This document shows positions 1 to 10,145 of a stretch of 64,000 bases of DNA, piece by piece. The position numbers and the translations under genes were made by a program. The notes under the pieces are model-generated. The model did not search any database, was not told the DNA's origin, and was given only the letters and a program-made list of their open reading frames with translations. The DNA comes from PZPK01 sp965230795 (GTDB lineage Bacteria > Pseudomonadota > Gammaproteobacteria > Pseudomonadales > Oleiphilaceae). The stretch covers positions 2,728,001 through 2,792,000 of the forward strand of contig OZ246020.1 in assembly GCA_965230795.1 (NCBI GenBank). Reading direction: 5' to 3'. How positions within the stretch are numbered: position 1 is the first letter of the stretch; every line of letters begins with the position of its first letter.

Positions 1-760
1 TTACGTAAATGGTCAAATCGATTGCCGACACGTTTATCGTCGGCACACGCATCGCTACCGCAGACAGGCGCCCTTCCATCTCCGGCAACAAGCGCTCAAC
101 CCCTTTGGCCAAAGCGGTATCTACCGGCACCATATTCTGCATCGCACTGCGGGTTCGTCGCAGATCATGATGGTGATACGCATCGATCGTCGGCTGATCA
201 TTCATCGCTGAGTGAATTGTCGTCAGAGTACCCTGCTCAATAGACAGTGCTCGATTCAAGCAGTCAATCACGGGAACAATAGCGTTCGTGGTACACGATG
301 CGTTGGATATAATTCTGTCTTTGGCATCAATGGCTGAATGGTTCACGCCATAGACAACGGTGCGATCAACCGTTTGATCCGCAGGCTGAGAAAAAAGCAC
401 TCGCCGAGCACCTGCTTCAAGATGCCTTTCCGCGTCCGCTCTCTCACCAAACACGCCGGTGCACTCAAACACCACATCCACATCAAGCTCTTTCCAGGGC
501 AGATCGCCAATGCGTTCGGATCTCAGAATAGCAATGCGGTCGTCACGTATTTGCAGCTGTCTATCTGCGGTGATCCCGACTTCATGAGGAAACCGGCCAT
601 GAGTCGTGTCATAACGGGTCAGATATGCAATGGTTTCGATATCAGCCAATTCATTGATGGCGACAATCTCAAGCTTGTCACGATAGTTATTTTCATAGAG
701 CGCACGCAGGATCGACTGACCGATACGTCCGTAGCCATTGATGGCGATCCTGCAACTCAT
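1..760 (-). CDS. epd: D-erythrose-4-phosphate dehydrogenase (GAPDH family), 3' end cut by window
   Basis: NAD-dependent oxidation of erythrose-4-phosphate to 4-phosphoerythronate, the first step of the DXP-independent pyridoxal phosphate route; cytosolic. Translating the minus strand from the ATG at 760 gives an N-terminal Rossmann motif (INGYGRIGQ, about residues 7-15) and the catalytic SNASCTTN motif with Cys near residue 156. The stretch AINELADIETIAYLTRYDTT is more typical of Epd than of glycolytic GapA, as is the later SAMNDQPTIDAYH motif. The coding frame is open to base 1, so about 253 residues are visible and the C-terminus is missing. It lies 50 bp downstream of tkt on the same strand, the order tkt-epd(-pgk) found in many gammaproteobacteria. 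A GapA paralogue cannot be fully excluded without the C-terminus. Confidence 0.88.
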   Translation of the reverse strand, partial: MSCRIAINGYGRIGQSILRALYENNYRDKLEIVAINELADIETIAYLTRYDTTHGRFPHEVGITADRQLQIRDDRIAILRSERIGDLPWKELDVDVVFECTGVFGERADAERHLEAGARRVLFSQPADQTVDRTVVYGVNHSAIDAKDRIISNASCTTNAIVPVIDCLNRALSIEQGTLTTIHSAMNDQPTIDAYHHHDLRRTRSAMQNMVPVDTALAKGVERLLPEMEGRLSAVAMRVPTINVSAIDLTIYV

Positions 761-789
761 TTTCAACCTGGTGTCGACAAGTGATTAAA

Positions 790-813
790 CAAAATTGGCG
801 AAATCGCCAATTA
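790..813 (-). terminator. Hairpin overlapping the tkt stop codon, possible attenuator before epd
   Basis: A perfect 8-bp inverted repeat (attggcga / tcgccaat, 794-801 with 804-811, loop aa) sits exactly at the tkt stop codon. On the minus strand it is followed by TTTTG. The U-run is short, so partial termination or RNA stabilisation between tkt and epd is more likely than a complete stop. This is inference from sequence only. Confidence 0.5.
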
Positions 814-2814
814 AATGGACTGAAGCAGTTCTTCCGCAACCGTTACAACGTTATCCACAGTAAAACCAAACTCTTCGAACAATTGTCCCGCTGGTGCCGA
901 TTCACCAAACGATTGCATACCGATGACGCGCCCATCCAGTCCTACATATTTGTACCAGTAATCGCTGATGCCAGCTTCGATCGCAACACGGGCACTGACA
1001 TCCAGTGGCAATACAGACTGTTTGTATTCGGCACTCTGCTGCTCAAACACCTCGGCCGATGGCATGGATACCACACGAACCTTGGCCCCCTTATCACTCA
1101 TAGTCTTCGCGGCCTGCTGCGCCAGACCCACTTCCGAACCAGTGGCTATCAGGATGAGCTCAGGAGTTCCCTCACAGTCAGAAAGTACATACGCACCCTT
1201 GGCGATGTCCGCAACCTGCGCTTCGCTGCGCTCCTGATGCGGCAAACCCTGACGCGAAAAGATTAATGATGAAGGACCATCTGCGCGTTCCACAGAGAAC
1301 TTCCACGCCACAGCCGATTCAACCGTGTCGCAGGGACGCCACACGTGCATGTTGGGCGTCGTGCGCAAATTGGCGAGTTGTTCGATGGGCTGGTGGGTCG
1401 GTCCGTCTTCGCCGAGACCGATCGAATCGTGAGTAAACACATAAAGCACACGCTGCTTCATCAAGGCTGACATGCGAACCGCATTGCGCGCGTATTCCAT
1501 GAAAATCAAAAAGGTCGCGCCATAGGGAACAAAACCGCCATGCAGGGCAATACCATTCATAATCGCGGCCATACCGAACTCGCGCACACCATAATGCAGA
1601 TAGTTTCCGGAAGCATCGTCAGCGCTTACCGCTTTCGAACCACCCCAGATCGTTAGATTAGAGCCTGCCAAGTCCGCGGAGCCACCGAGCAATTCAGGTA
1701 ACAGAGGGCCAAAGACGTTAAGTGTATTTTGAGAGGCCTTTCGACTGGCAATGGTAGAACCCTCAGACTGACAGCTATCGATATAGGCTTGTGCCTGGGC
1801 AGAAAAATTCTCTGGAAGCTCACCTTTCAGACGACGCGACAATTCTGCTGCGAGTTCCGGATGCGCACCCGCGTAAGCTTCAAATGCCTGATTCCAGGAG
1901 GCCTCTTTGTCTGCGCCACGATCCAGAGCATTCCAGCTATCATATATTTCGCCGGGCACGTCAAAAGGCCCATGGGTCCAGCCCAGTTTCTCTCTGGTCG
2001 CAGCTATTTCATCATCACCGAGCGGTGCACCGTGACACTCTTCCTTACCCGCTTTATTTGGCGAACCGAAGCCGATCACGGTTTTGCAACAGATCAGTGT
2101 TGGTTGCTCAGCATTGGCTCGTGCAGATTCAATCGCCTGGGTAATCGCATCGCTGTCGTGGCCATCAACGTTTGGAATCACCTGCCAGCCGTAAGATTCA
2201 AAACGTTTTGGCGTATCATCTGTGAACCAGCCTTCCACTTCACCATCAATGGAAATACCGTTGTCATCATAGAAAACAACCAGTTTTCCAAGGCCAAGCG
2301 TACCCGCCAGGGAACATACCTCATGGGAAATACCTTCCATCAGGCAACCATCCCCGGTAAAGGCATAGGTGTAATGATTAATGATGTCGTGGCCATCACG
2401 ATTGAATTGGGCCGCCAGCGTTTTTTCCGCAATTGCCATACCGACGGCATTGGCAATCCCCTGACCAAGGGGACCGGTGGTCGTTTCAACACCAGGGGTG
2501 TAACCATATTCAGGGTGGCCAGGTGTTTTAGAGTGAAGCTGTCGGAAGTTTTTCAGATCTTCGATGCTGACATCGTAACCACTCAAATGCAGCAAGGAAT
2601 AGATAAGCATCGAACCGTGACCGTTGGAGAGCACGAAACGATCACGGTTTGCCCACTCGGGATTCTTGGGATTATGATTCAGATAGCCGTTCCACAGCAC
2701 CTCAGCGATATCCGCCATACCCATGGGCGCACCAGGGTGACCAGATTTTGCTTTTTGCACCGCATCCATACTCAAAGCACGGATAGCGTTTGCGAGTTCA
2801 CGACGAGACGGCAT
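811..2814 (-). CDS. tkt: Transketolase
   Basis: Thiamine-diphosphate enzyme moving two-carbon ketol units between sugar phosphates in the pentose phosphate pathway; cytosolic. The 667 residues match the family length. Visible landmarks are the N-terminal RRELANAIRALSMDAVQKA start, the SGHPGAPMGMADI segment, the ThDP/Mg motif GDGCLMEG followed by DDNGISIDG near residues 155-190, and the pyrimidine-domain segment TFLIFMEYARNAVRMSAL. The ATG at 2814 matches the usual N-terminus. It supplies erythrose-4-phosphate, the substrate of the following epd product, so the two probably form one unit. Divergently it faces no gene; gdhB lies upstream on the same strand across about 120 bp. Confidence 0.97.
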   Translation of the reverse strand: MPSRRELANAIRALSMDAVQKAKSGHPGAPMGMADIAEVLWNGYLNHNPKNPEWANRDRFVLSNGHGSMLIYSLLHLSGYDVSIEDLKNFRQLHSKTPGHPEYGYTPGVETTTGPLGQGIANAVGMAIAEKTLAAQFNRDGHDIINHYTYAFTGDGCLMEGISHEVCSLAGTLGLGKLVVFYDDNGISIDGEVEGWFTDDTPKRFESYGWQVIPNVDGHDSDAITQAIESARANAEQPTLICCKTVIGFGSPNKAGKEECHGAPLGDDEIAATREKLGWTHGPFDVPGEIYDSWNALDRGADKEASWNQAFEAYAGAHPELAAELSRRLKGELPENFSAQAQAYIDSCQSEGSTIASRKASQNTLNVFGPLLPELLGGSADLAGSNLTIWGGSKAVSADDASGNYLHYGVREFGMAAIMNGIALHGGFVPYGATFLIFMEYARNAVRMSALMKQRVLYVFTHDSIGLGEDGPTHQPIEQLANLRTTPNMHVWRPCDTVESAVAWKFSVERADGPSSLIFSRQGLPHQERSEAQVADIAKGAYVLSDCEGTPELILIATGSEVGLAQQAAKTMSDKGAKVRVVSMPSAEVFEQQSAEYKQSVLPLDVSARVAIEAGISDYWYKYVGLDGRVIGMQSFGESAPAGQLFEEFGFTVDNVVTVAEELLQSI

Positions 2815-2936
2815 TCAGTTTCTCCCAGACAGGTATAAAAAAGCGCTGTATTTTCGCTTATATCCATAGCGGGAGCAACCGCATTCCCCAGGGCGATTTG
2901 GTGAAATGCGGTGAATAACCGAAATAAACCGAATTT

Positions 2937-5900
2937 TTATCCGGGCGTGGCGTGTACGGTACTCTGGGCAAGATCCAAAAGCTCACGCAGCGCGACTGAA
3001 TACATGGCGAACTCGGCATCTTCCGTCGCCTTGAATTCGGTCAGCGTCTGCTTCCAGCGTCCCACCAGATCTTCGTGTTGCTCGACCCAGAGATCAATGC
3101 GCTTTTCGATATCTTTTGGCGCATCCCTTAACTTCAGCAAGCCCACGGTCAGAGCCCGCTGCTGCCAATCCAGGTCTTCCCGAAACGCCTCCCTGGCGAG
3201 GGCCTGCCAATGGGAAAGAGGCGTCAGCGCATTCACCTGCTGGCCAAACCACGTCAAGTCCAATCTCGACCCGATGGCGTAGTAAACCTTGGCAACCTTG
3301 TCGAGGGTTTCACCGGAGGATTCCTGAGCTTCTATAATCCCGAGTGCCGCGTACAAGTGACTCGCCCCTGCTACCGTAGCTGCGATGACATCAGTTACGC
3401 CCTGACTTACCAGACTGTCGAATTTTGCCTGCCACGCTTCTTTGGACGCTCCCTGAAGGTAGCCCGGCAAGGCCTCTGAAATCTGGGCAATCCCTTTGGC
3501 AAATTTGCCCATATTACCGACCACATTGAGTTCACTTCGACGATTACGAATCAGCCAGCGACATGCGCGACGCATCAAGGACATGAGCTCTGCCATCATG
3601 CTCATCTGTAGTTCACTGCTGACCTTGTTGTCCAGCGCCTCAATGGATTCCCACCAGTGCTCAAGACGAAACACATCCCGGGCAATAATATACGCCAGAG
3701 CGATGGCCGGCGTGGTTGCACCTGTGGACTGCCGCAGACGCTCAACAAAAGTAATCCCCATGTGATTGACCATATCGTTGGCAATCTGGGTGGCAATAAT
3801 TTCGTTTCGAAGGCGATGCTTGTGGAGCTGACGGCCATATTTCTTTACCAACTGGTCCGGGAACACGACTTCAACTTCATTGGACAGACTGTCTACCTGA
3901 GTCAGATCTGGACAATTGAGCGCTTCTTTCAAGTCTCCCTTAACGTAGGAGATCAGCACTGACAATTCGGGCCTCGTCAGCCCCTCCCCCAGGGATTTGC
4001 GCTCGGTAATACTTTCATCATCGGGAATAAACTCCAGACTACGCTTGAGCTTGCCGGCCGCCTCCATGGCATTAATCAGGCGCCGGTATTCTTCCATACG
4101 CGGTAAGCCATCCCGATGGGCAATACTGATCGCCTGGGTTTGCCGGTAGTTGTTCTTAAGGACCAGTTCAGCAACGGACTCCGTCATCTCGGCCAGCATT
4201 TTATTGCGCTGTTTCTCTGTCAGATCTTCATTGGCGACAATATCGTTCAGCAGAATCTTGATGTTCACTTCGTGGTCCGAACAATCGACGCCTGCTGCAT
4301 TGTCGATGAAATCCGTATTCAGCCTGCCACCAAGACGGCTGTATTCGATCCGTGCCAACTGAGTCATACCCAGATTGCCCCCCTCGCCCACGACTTTCAC
4401 TCGCAGTTCCTTGCCGTTAATACGCACCGCATCATTGGCTTTATCGCCTACGTCCGCATCGGATTCAGAACCAGCCTTAACATAGGTACCTATACCGCCA
4501 ATCCAAAGCAGATCCGCCTGAGCTTTCAAGATGGTATGAATCAGCTGATTCGGAGCCATGCGGTCTTCCTTGGTGCCAAGCCACGCTTTCACCTCCGGAC
4601 TCAAATTGATTGACTTGGCTGATCGCGGGAACACGCCCCCGCCCTTTGAAATCAGCTTGTTGTCATAGTCCTCCCAGGAAGATCTTGGCAAATCGAAGAG
4701 ACGTTGCCGCTCTTCAAAACTTTTTGCCGGATCAGGATCGGGATCCAGAAAGATGTGCATATGGTTGAAGGCTGCAATCAGTTTGGTACACGGTGACAGC
4801 AACATACCGTTGCCGAAGACATCGCCACTCATGTCACCAATGCCGATAGTGGTGAATGGCTCGGACTGGATATCACGCCCGATCTCACGAAAATGGCGCT
4901 GCACGGAGACCCAGGCACCGCGGGCTGTGATTCCCATTTTCTTATGGTCATACCCCTGACTGCCACCGGACGCAAAGGCATCGCCCAGCCAATGCTTCTT
5001 TTCAATGGAAATGGCATTGGCAATATCGGAAAACGTCGCCGTCCCCTTATCCGCCGCGACGACAAGATAATAGTCATCTTCATCATGGCGCACGGTGTTT
5101 GGCGGCGGTACCACTTTGCCCTCGACCAGATTGTCGGTCACATCCAGCAAACCGGTAATAAAAGTCTGATAACAGGCAATACCCTCTTTCATATAAGCAT
5201 CGCGATCGCCACTGACAGGTAACATCTTGGCGACAAAACCGCCTTTGGCACCAACCGGAACGATGACAGCATTTTTGACCTGTTGCGCTTTGACCAAGCC
5301 CAGCACTTCCGTTCGATAATCCTCAAAGCGGTCAGACCATCTCAAGCCACCTCGCGCCACTTTGCCACCACGCAGGTGCACGCCTTCGACGCGCGGCGAG
5401 TACACAAAGATCTCGAACATGGGAACCGGCAGAGGCACATTGGGAATCTGCTTCGGCAGGAATTTGAACGCGATGTAGTGCTTGTCTTCGCCATTCTCTT
5501 CCTGCTGATAATAGTTCGTCCTCACCGTAGCTTTGATCAAATCCAAATACAGCCTGAGGATTTTGTCTTCTGTCAAATTGGGCACGTTGTCCAGGGCCGC
5601 AAGGAACTGCTCCTCCAGGACATGGTGCTTTTTCTCGGCCCGGGATTTGTTTTTATTCAGCGATGGATCAAAACGCTGCTCAAATATTTTGATCAGCAGA
5701 CGCGCAATTTCCACATGCTCGACAACTGTGTTGGAGATAAATTCCTGGGAATTGCTGACCCGAATCTGACGCATGTAACGGGCGTAGGAACGCAATACCG
5801 CGATCTCACGCCAGTTCATGTAATCGGCAGTAACCAGACGGTTGAAGGCATCGTTTTCGGCTTCGTTGTCCCAGACTTTGCGGAACAGCTCCTCAAAGCT

Positions 5901-7799
5901 GCCCCGAATTTTCTGAATATCAATGGGCTCCTGGTTTTGCGTACTCAAAATAAAATCGTGAAGCCAGACAGTTTTACCTTCCCGATCAATGGTCTCGAAA
6001 GGATGTTCACCGATAACCCGAAACCCCATATTTTCAAAAATGGGCATTACGTCCGACAAAGGGACCGGGTGCTCACCATGAAACAGTTTGAGATGAAAAA
6101 CGCGATCATCCTCATCAAGCGCCCGATAGAAGGACATACTGAGCTTACGCCCCTGATTGATCTCTTCAATGTGGGCAATATCAATGGCCGCCCGGCGCGG
6201 CGAAAACTCTTCTCGGTAACTTGAAGAGAACGCATTGCGATAGCGGTTGATATAGATATTGGCCTGCTCTTCCGCATAGGTTTCGAACAGGGAAAGCTCG
6301 AGATCATCCTGCCAGGACTGGGCAATCGCGATGATCTTCTGCTCCAGTTCGGCCACATTTAATACCCGGTCATCCACTGGGTCGATTTTGATATTGAACT
6401 GGGTTCGCGCCAGAACGGATTCCGAAATGTAGGTACTGAAATCAATATCCTGACCATTGAGGTCAGCCATCAATATCTGCTGGATTTTCAAACGCAGATC
6501 GGTGTTGTAGATATCCCGGGGAACATATACCAGACAGGTGACGAAACGCCCGAAAGCATCCTCACGCATGAACAAACGAATTTGACGTCGCTCCTGAATA
6601 TAGAGCGTCCCCATCACCACTTCAAAGAGTTCATCCGCGCCCACCTGAAACAGCTCATCCCGGGGATAAACAGACAGTAGCTGCATGAGTTCTTTGCCGC
6701 TGTAATCCTTTGCATCCAAACCAGATTTCTGCAATACCTTTTTCGTCTTTTGACGCAGCAACGGAATATCCGATGGATTCTCATGGTAGACCTTGGCCGT
6801 ATATAAACCGAGAAAACGCCTCTCACCTATGACGTTGCCGTCTTGGTCATATTTCTTGATGATGATGTAGTCGGGATAGGCGGGACGATGCACGCTTGAA
6901 CGGGTGGATGATTTTGCAAAAGTGAATAACTGCTTGCCAAGAATCTGTTTCCGCGCTTTGGTAGACAGGGTCTCCAACTTGATTTCACGCAGATCTTCCG
7001 AACGCTGCTTTAGAATACCCAGCTCTGAACCCGGAACCTGAACCAATCGGCGCTTCTTACCCTCAGTCTCCAAGTCGTATTCGGCATAGCCCATAAAGGT
7101 AAAACGGTCATTGATGGCCCAATCCAGGAATTCTGTACCCTCCTTACATTCAGATTCAGACGCACCGGAAACCGAAGAAGCGATTTCTTTGCGAATCGCT
7201 TTGGCATGCTCCAGCATCTTCGGATAATCAGAAACCGTCGTTTCCACATCGTCCAGGACAGACTGAATTGCCTGCTTTAGCTTCTGGATAGAGCGCTCGT
7301 CATTGTGGCGATCCACCTCAACGAACATAATCGCTTCGCCGGCTGGTACTCCTTTCTTGTCGCTGCGCTCAGTCAGCTTTTTCAATTGGCCTTTCTTGTC
7401 TCGATCAGCGAACAGTATGGAATGCTGAATACCGTGTATTTTGATTTCCCGCCCCGCCAGGGCCATTCGCACAGAGTCGATGATAAAAGGCATATTACGC
7501 TGCACAATGGCAACAACAGAATGCGTAGACTGCCAGCCGAACTCCTCGAGATTCGGATTAAAGACCTGAACTTTCGCCCGACCGCCATCGAACTTACTGA
7601 CAAACTTCCAGAACGAGATAATGGAACCCAGCACATCGGAGACACGACGCCCTTTAAATTCGTCTACAAACACACTCACGAAGAGCTGATCGACAAACGC
7701 TGACACCTGATCTGCTTCGTTTTTCCCTAATCGTTCATTTAGCGCTTCTTTAACCTGATCGATGAACTTCTTTTTGGTACTGGTATCGACGAGTTTCAT
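2937..7799 (-). CDS. gdhB: NAD-specific glutamate dehydrogenase, large 180-kDa class
   Basis: Oxidative deamination of glutamate to 2-oxoglutarate with NAD+, linking amino-acid catabolism to the TCA cycle. The protein has 1620 residues, typical of the L_180 class described in Streptomyces and Pseudomonas aeruginosa. The first half carries ACT-like regulatory domains. The catalytic GDH domain follows with RGGLRWSDRFEDYRTEVLGL, then VPVGAKGGFV (substrate Lys region, roughly residues 850-870), GIGDMSGDVFGNG, and the NAD-binding KVVGEGGNLGMTQLARIEY. The long C-terminal segment is also family-typical. It stands alone between tkt and a divergent MoxR operon. In P. aeruginosa this enzyme is arginine-inducible and allosterically activated; whether that holds here is not visible. 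Several antisense reading frames over it, up to 313 codons, are coding shadows. Confidence 0.96.
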   Translation of the reverse strand: MKLVDTSTKKKFIDQVKEALNERLGKNEADQVSAFVDQLFVSVFVDEFKGRRVSDVLGSIISFWKFVSKFDGGRAKVQVFNPNLEEFGWQSTHSVVAIVQRNMPFIIDSVRMALAGREIKIHGIQHSILFADRDKKGQLKKLTERSDKKGVPAGEAIMFVEVDRHNDERSIQKLKQAIQSVLDDVETTVSDYPKMLEHAKAIRKEIASSVSGASESECKEGTEFLDWAINDRFTFMGYAEYDLETEGKKRRLVQVPGSELGILKQRSEDLREIKLETLSTKARKQILGKQLFTFAKSSTRSSVHRPAYPDYIIIKKYDQDGNVIGERRFLGLYTAKVYHENPSDIPLLRQKTKKVLQKSGLDAKDYSGKELMQLLSVYPRDELFQVGADELFEVVMGTLYIQERRQIRLFMREDAFGRFVTCLVYVPRDIYNTDLRLKIQQILMADLNGQDIDFSTYISESVLARTQFNIKIDPVDDRVLNVAELEQKIIAIAQSWQDDLELSLFETYAEEQANIYINRYRNAFSSSYREEFSPRRAAIDIAHIEEINQGRKLSMSFYRALDEDDRVFHLKLFHGEHPVPLSDVMPIFENMGFRVIGEHPFETIDREGKTVWLHDFILSTQNQEPIDIQKIRGSFEELFRKVWDNEAENDAFNRLVTADYMNWREIAVLRSYARYMRQIRVSNSQEFISNTVVEHVEIARLLIKIFEQRFDPSLNKNKSRAEKKHHVLEEQFLAALDNVPNLTEDKILRLYLDLIKATVRTNYYQQEENGEDKHYIAFKFLPKQIPNVPLPVPMFEIFVYSPRVEGVHLRGGKVARGGLRWSDRFEDYRTEVLGLVKAQQVKNAVIVPVGAKGGFVAKMLPVSGDRDAYMKEGIACYQTFITGLLDVTDNLVEGKVVPPPNTVRHDEDDYYLVVAADKGTATFSDIANAISIEKKHWLGDAFASGGSQGYDHKKMGITARGAWVSVQRHFREIGRDIQSEPFTTIGIGDMSGDVFGNGMLLSPCTKLIAAFNHMHIFLDPDPDPAKSFEERQRLFDLPRSSWEDYDNKLISKGGGVFPRSAKSINLSPEVKAWLGTKEDRMAPNQLIHTILKAQADLLWIGGIGTYVKAGSESDADVGDKANDAVRINGKELRVKVVGEGGNLGMTQLARIEYSRLGGRLNTDFIDNAAGVDCSDHEVNIKILLNDIVANEDLTEKQRNKMLAEMTESVAELVLKNNYRQTQAISIAHRDGLPRMEEYRRLINAMEAAGKLKRSLEFIPDDESITERKSLGEGLTRPELSVLISYVKGDLKEALNCPDLTQVDSLSNEVEVVFPDQLVKKYGRQLHKHRLRNEIIATQIANDMVNHMGITFVERLRQSTGATTPAIALAYIIARDVFRLEHWWESIEALDNKVSSELQMSMMAELMSLMRRACRWLIRNRRSELNVVGNMGKFAKGIAQISEALPGYLQGASKEAWQAKFDSLVSQGVTDVIAATVAGASHLYAALGIIEAQESSGETLDKVAKVYYAIGSRLDLTWFGQQVNALTPLSHWQALAREAFREDLDWQQRALTVGLLKLRDAPKDIEKRIDLWVEQHEDLVGRWKQTLTEFKATEDAEFAMYSVALRELLDLAQSTVHATPG

Positions 7800-8176
7800 A
7801 CCTTCGCTCTACTCCATTTTATTGGTGCCAGTCACTAAACCAGATGATGCCTTTGCGAATCTTACGCTCCGCAGTGAACAGCAATGGACGTTAAAATCGT
7901 TTTGGCCGACGAAACCCTTGAACTCATATGCCTCGACCCTATAAACGGTATCCATAAGATGCAGGATAGTAGGTGTTTCTTGTTTTTGTTCATTGCTGAA
8001 AATGTATCTTAAGAATAGTTCATCGTGAGGAAATTGCTTATTTAGAATCAATCGATTAACTTGATCAGCCCTGTCTGACCAGGGCCCGAAACGTTGATCA
8101 AACGCGCATCAACAGGCAACCCTTCATGGGCAACTTTCGTGACCCAAAACCAAACAATTGATATGAGTGGAATGGC
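7800..8176. other. Divergent intergenic region gdhB / moxR operon
   Basis: This 377-bp stretch separates two divergently transcribed units and should hold both promoters. Short minus-strand frames here (7809-8051 and 8048-8287) show no recognisable protein features, and the second runs into the moxR coding region, so I do not call them genes. I see no convincing operator or repeat. Confidence 0.4.
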
Positions 8177-9139
8177 ATGAGTGCACGCACTGCGTTTAGT
8201 GAGCTGAATCAATCTCTTGGACAAAGCATTATTGGACAGCAACACCTGGTCGAAAGGTTGCTGATCACTCTGCTCGCAGATGGCCATCTTCTGGTAGAAG
8301 GCGCACCCGGACTAGCCAAAACCAAAGCCATCAAAGAACTCTCTGATCGAATCTCCGGAAACTTCCAGCGCATTCAGTTTACGCCCGACCTGTTACCATC
8401 GGATGTCACCGGCACTGAAATCTACCGGGCTGAAGATGGCCAGTTTCATTTTCAGAAAGGCCCGATATTCCACAACCTGATTCTCGCCGATGAAATCAAC
8501 CGGGCCCCCGCCAAGGTTCAATCCGCGTTGCTTGAGGCCATGGCTGAGAGACAGGTCAGTGTCGGCAAAGAAACCTTTCCTCTGGACCGCTTGTTTCTGG
8601 TCATGGCCACACAAAACCCTATTGAGCAGGAGGGCACCTATCCTCTGCCGGAGGCTCAGCTCGATCGCTTCCTGATGCATGTAAAAATAGACTACCCCAG
8701 CCTCGAAGCCGAGAAAGCCATTCTCAAACTGGCACGCAACGAACAGGCCCAGGAATCAGAACAATCAACCAAGATCGAAATCGCCCAGGACACCATATTT
8801 GAAGCCCGCAAGGAAGTGCAGAACTTGCACATGAGTGAGGCCATTGAAGACTATATTGTGCATCTGACGGATGCCACGCGACGCCCGGCTCCCTATGGTT
8901 CAGACCTGGCAAGATGGATCGACTTTGGTGCCAGCCCACGTGGCACCATCGCTCTGGATCGTTGTGCTCGCGCCCATGCCTGGCTACATCAGAAAGAGTT
9001 TGTCACACCCGATGATGTCAGAGCCGTGCTTCATGATGTGTTTCGACACCGCATCCTGATCACCTTTGAAGCCGAAGCCGAGGGAATCACTACCGATCAG
9101 GTGATCAACGAATTGATACATCGGGTACCAGCAGCCTGA
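8177..9139 (+). CDS. moxR: MoxR-family AAA+ ATPase
   Basis: MoxR ATPases act as chaperones that mature or activate partner complexes, usually with VWA-domain proteins encoded beside them. The 320-residue protein has a Walker A motif GAPGLAKT (about residues 40-47), Walker B/ADEINRAPAK near 104-113, the sensor-like ATQNPIEQEGTYPLPEAQLDRF segment, and a C-terminal helical lid domain. It is the first gene of a plus-strand operon with DUF58, DUF4381, two VWA proteins and BatD, the classic Bat/MoxR arrangement. The start ATG at 8177 precedes MSARTAFSELNQ and fits the family N-terminus. Confidence 0.95.
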   Translation: MSARTAFSELNQSLGQSIIGQQHLVERLLITLLADGHLLVEGAPGLAKTKAIKELSDRISGNFQRIQFTPDLLPSDVTGTEIYRAEDGQFHFQKGPIFHNLILADEINRAPAKVQSALLEAMAERQVSVGKETFPLDRLFLVMATQNPIEQEGTYPLPEAQLDRFLMHVKIDYPSLEAEKAILKLARNEQAQESEQSTKIEIAQDTIFEARKEVQNLHMSEAIEDYIVHLTDATRRPAPYGSDLARWIDFGASPRGTIALDRCARAHAWLHQKEFVTPDDVRAVLHDVFRHRILITFEAEAEGITTDQVINELIHRVPAA

Positions 9140-9153
9140 TTGTCGAGTACACC

Positions 9154-10140
9154 ATGCTTGATTCCCTATTCCGCCAACGACAGACACCGCAGGCTACAGA
9201 AGCCGAGCCCGGTATTGCCCAGTGGCAAGGCCCTTATTGCTCGCTTGAATCGCTGATGGGCCTGCGCTGGCATGCGAGCAAGTTATCCCTGCCCAAAGCC
9301 CGGCGTGTCAGCCGCCCCCAGTCAGGCATACATCATTCCCGGTTTCGTGGTCGTGGTATGGAGTTCTCGGAAGTACGAGCCTATCAGCCCGGCGACGATG
9401 TGCGCAGCATCGACTGGCGCGTCACCGCCCGCCGGCAAACACCGCACACCAAACTCTTTAACGAAGAAAGAGAGCGCCCCATCCTCATCGTCTGTGACCA
9501 AAGCCAGTCACAGTTTTTCGGCAGCGATGTGACATTCAAATCCGTGCGCGCAGCGGAATCAGCGGCCCTGTTCGCCTGGACGGCGCTTGCCCACAATGAT
9601 CGCGTTGGCGGCATTGTTTTTTCCGAGCAGGGCCATCAGGAGATCAAGCCGGCTCGCAACCGCAAAACTATTCTGAGGCTGCTGAGTACCATCTGCGAAT
9701 TTAATCAGGCCCTGAGCATCCGGCAAGCACTTCCGGAAAAACCCTTCTCATTCAGTGATGTGCTGACCGAAACCATTCGGGTCGCCAAACCCGGTACCCT
9801 GATCGTCCTGATCAGCGACTTTCGGCACCTTGGGGATGAGATCGATAAACAGCTGAGTCGACTTGCCCGCCACAGCGAGCTACTGATGATCCGGACCTTT
9901 GATCCACTGGAAGAACACCTGCCCCTCCCCGGTGAGTTCCCGGTTTCCGATGGTGAACACACGCTGATGATTGACGCATCCAGCCAGCAAACCCGGGAAG
10001 CCTATGCAGCCTGGTCGAAGGCCTTGCAAACCCGGCTGGAAGAAATCAGTACCCGTTGTCGAGCACCATTAATTAATGTCTCGACACACCAAAGCCCATT
10101 GCACTCTTTACAACAAACACTGCACAGCATGGGAAGGTAG
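9154..10140 (+). CDS. DUF58 domain protein of the MoxR/Bat operon
   Basis: DUF58 proteins accompany MoxR ATPases and resemble degenerate VWA folds; biochemical role unknown. The 328-residue product contains the signature block RGMEFSEVRAYQPGDDVRS followed by IDWRVTARR and HTKLFNEERERP (about residues 65-110), then a VWA-like core ILIVCDQSQS and LIVLISDFRH. It begins 14 bp after moxR and ends 5 bp before the DUF4381 gene, consistent with co-transcription and translational coupling. No signal peptide is seen; it is likely cytosolic. Confidence 0.93.
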   Translation: MLDSLFRQRQTPQATEAEPGIAQWQGPYCSLESLMGLRWHASKLSLPKARRVSRPQSGIHHSRFRGRGMEFSEVRAYQPGDDVRSIDWRVTARRQTPHTKLFNEERERPILIVCDQSQSQFFGSDVTFKSVRAAESAALFAWTALAHNDRVGGIVFSEQGHQEIKPARNRKTILRLLSTICEFNQALSIRQALPEKPFSFSDVLTETIRVAKPGTLIVLISDFRHLGDEIDKQLSRLARHSELLMIRTFDPLEEHLPLPGEFPVSDGEHTLMIDASSQQTREAYAAWSKALQTRLEEISTRCRAPLINVSTHQSPLHSLQQTLHSMGR

Positions 10141-10145
10141 ATCAT

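Noticed and set aside
1729..2838. 369-codon plus-strand frame over tkt.
   Set aside because: Fully antisense to a clear transketolase gene; no domain or ribosome site. Coding shadow.
5283..6224. 313-codon plus-strand frame over gdhB.
   Set aside because: Antisense shadow of the conserved glutamate dehydrogenase; composition rich in His/Gln/Arg as expected of a shadow.
7809..8287. Minus-strand frames between gdhB and moxR.
   Set aside because: No ribosome site or recognisable sequence, and the second overlaps the moxR coding start.
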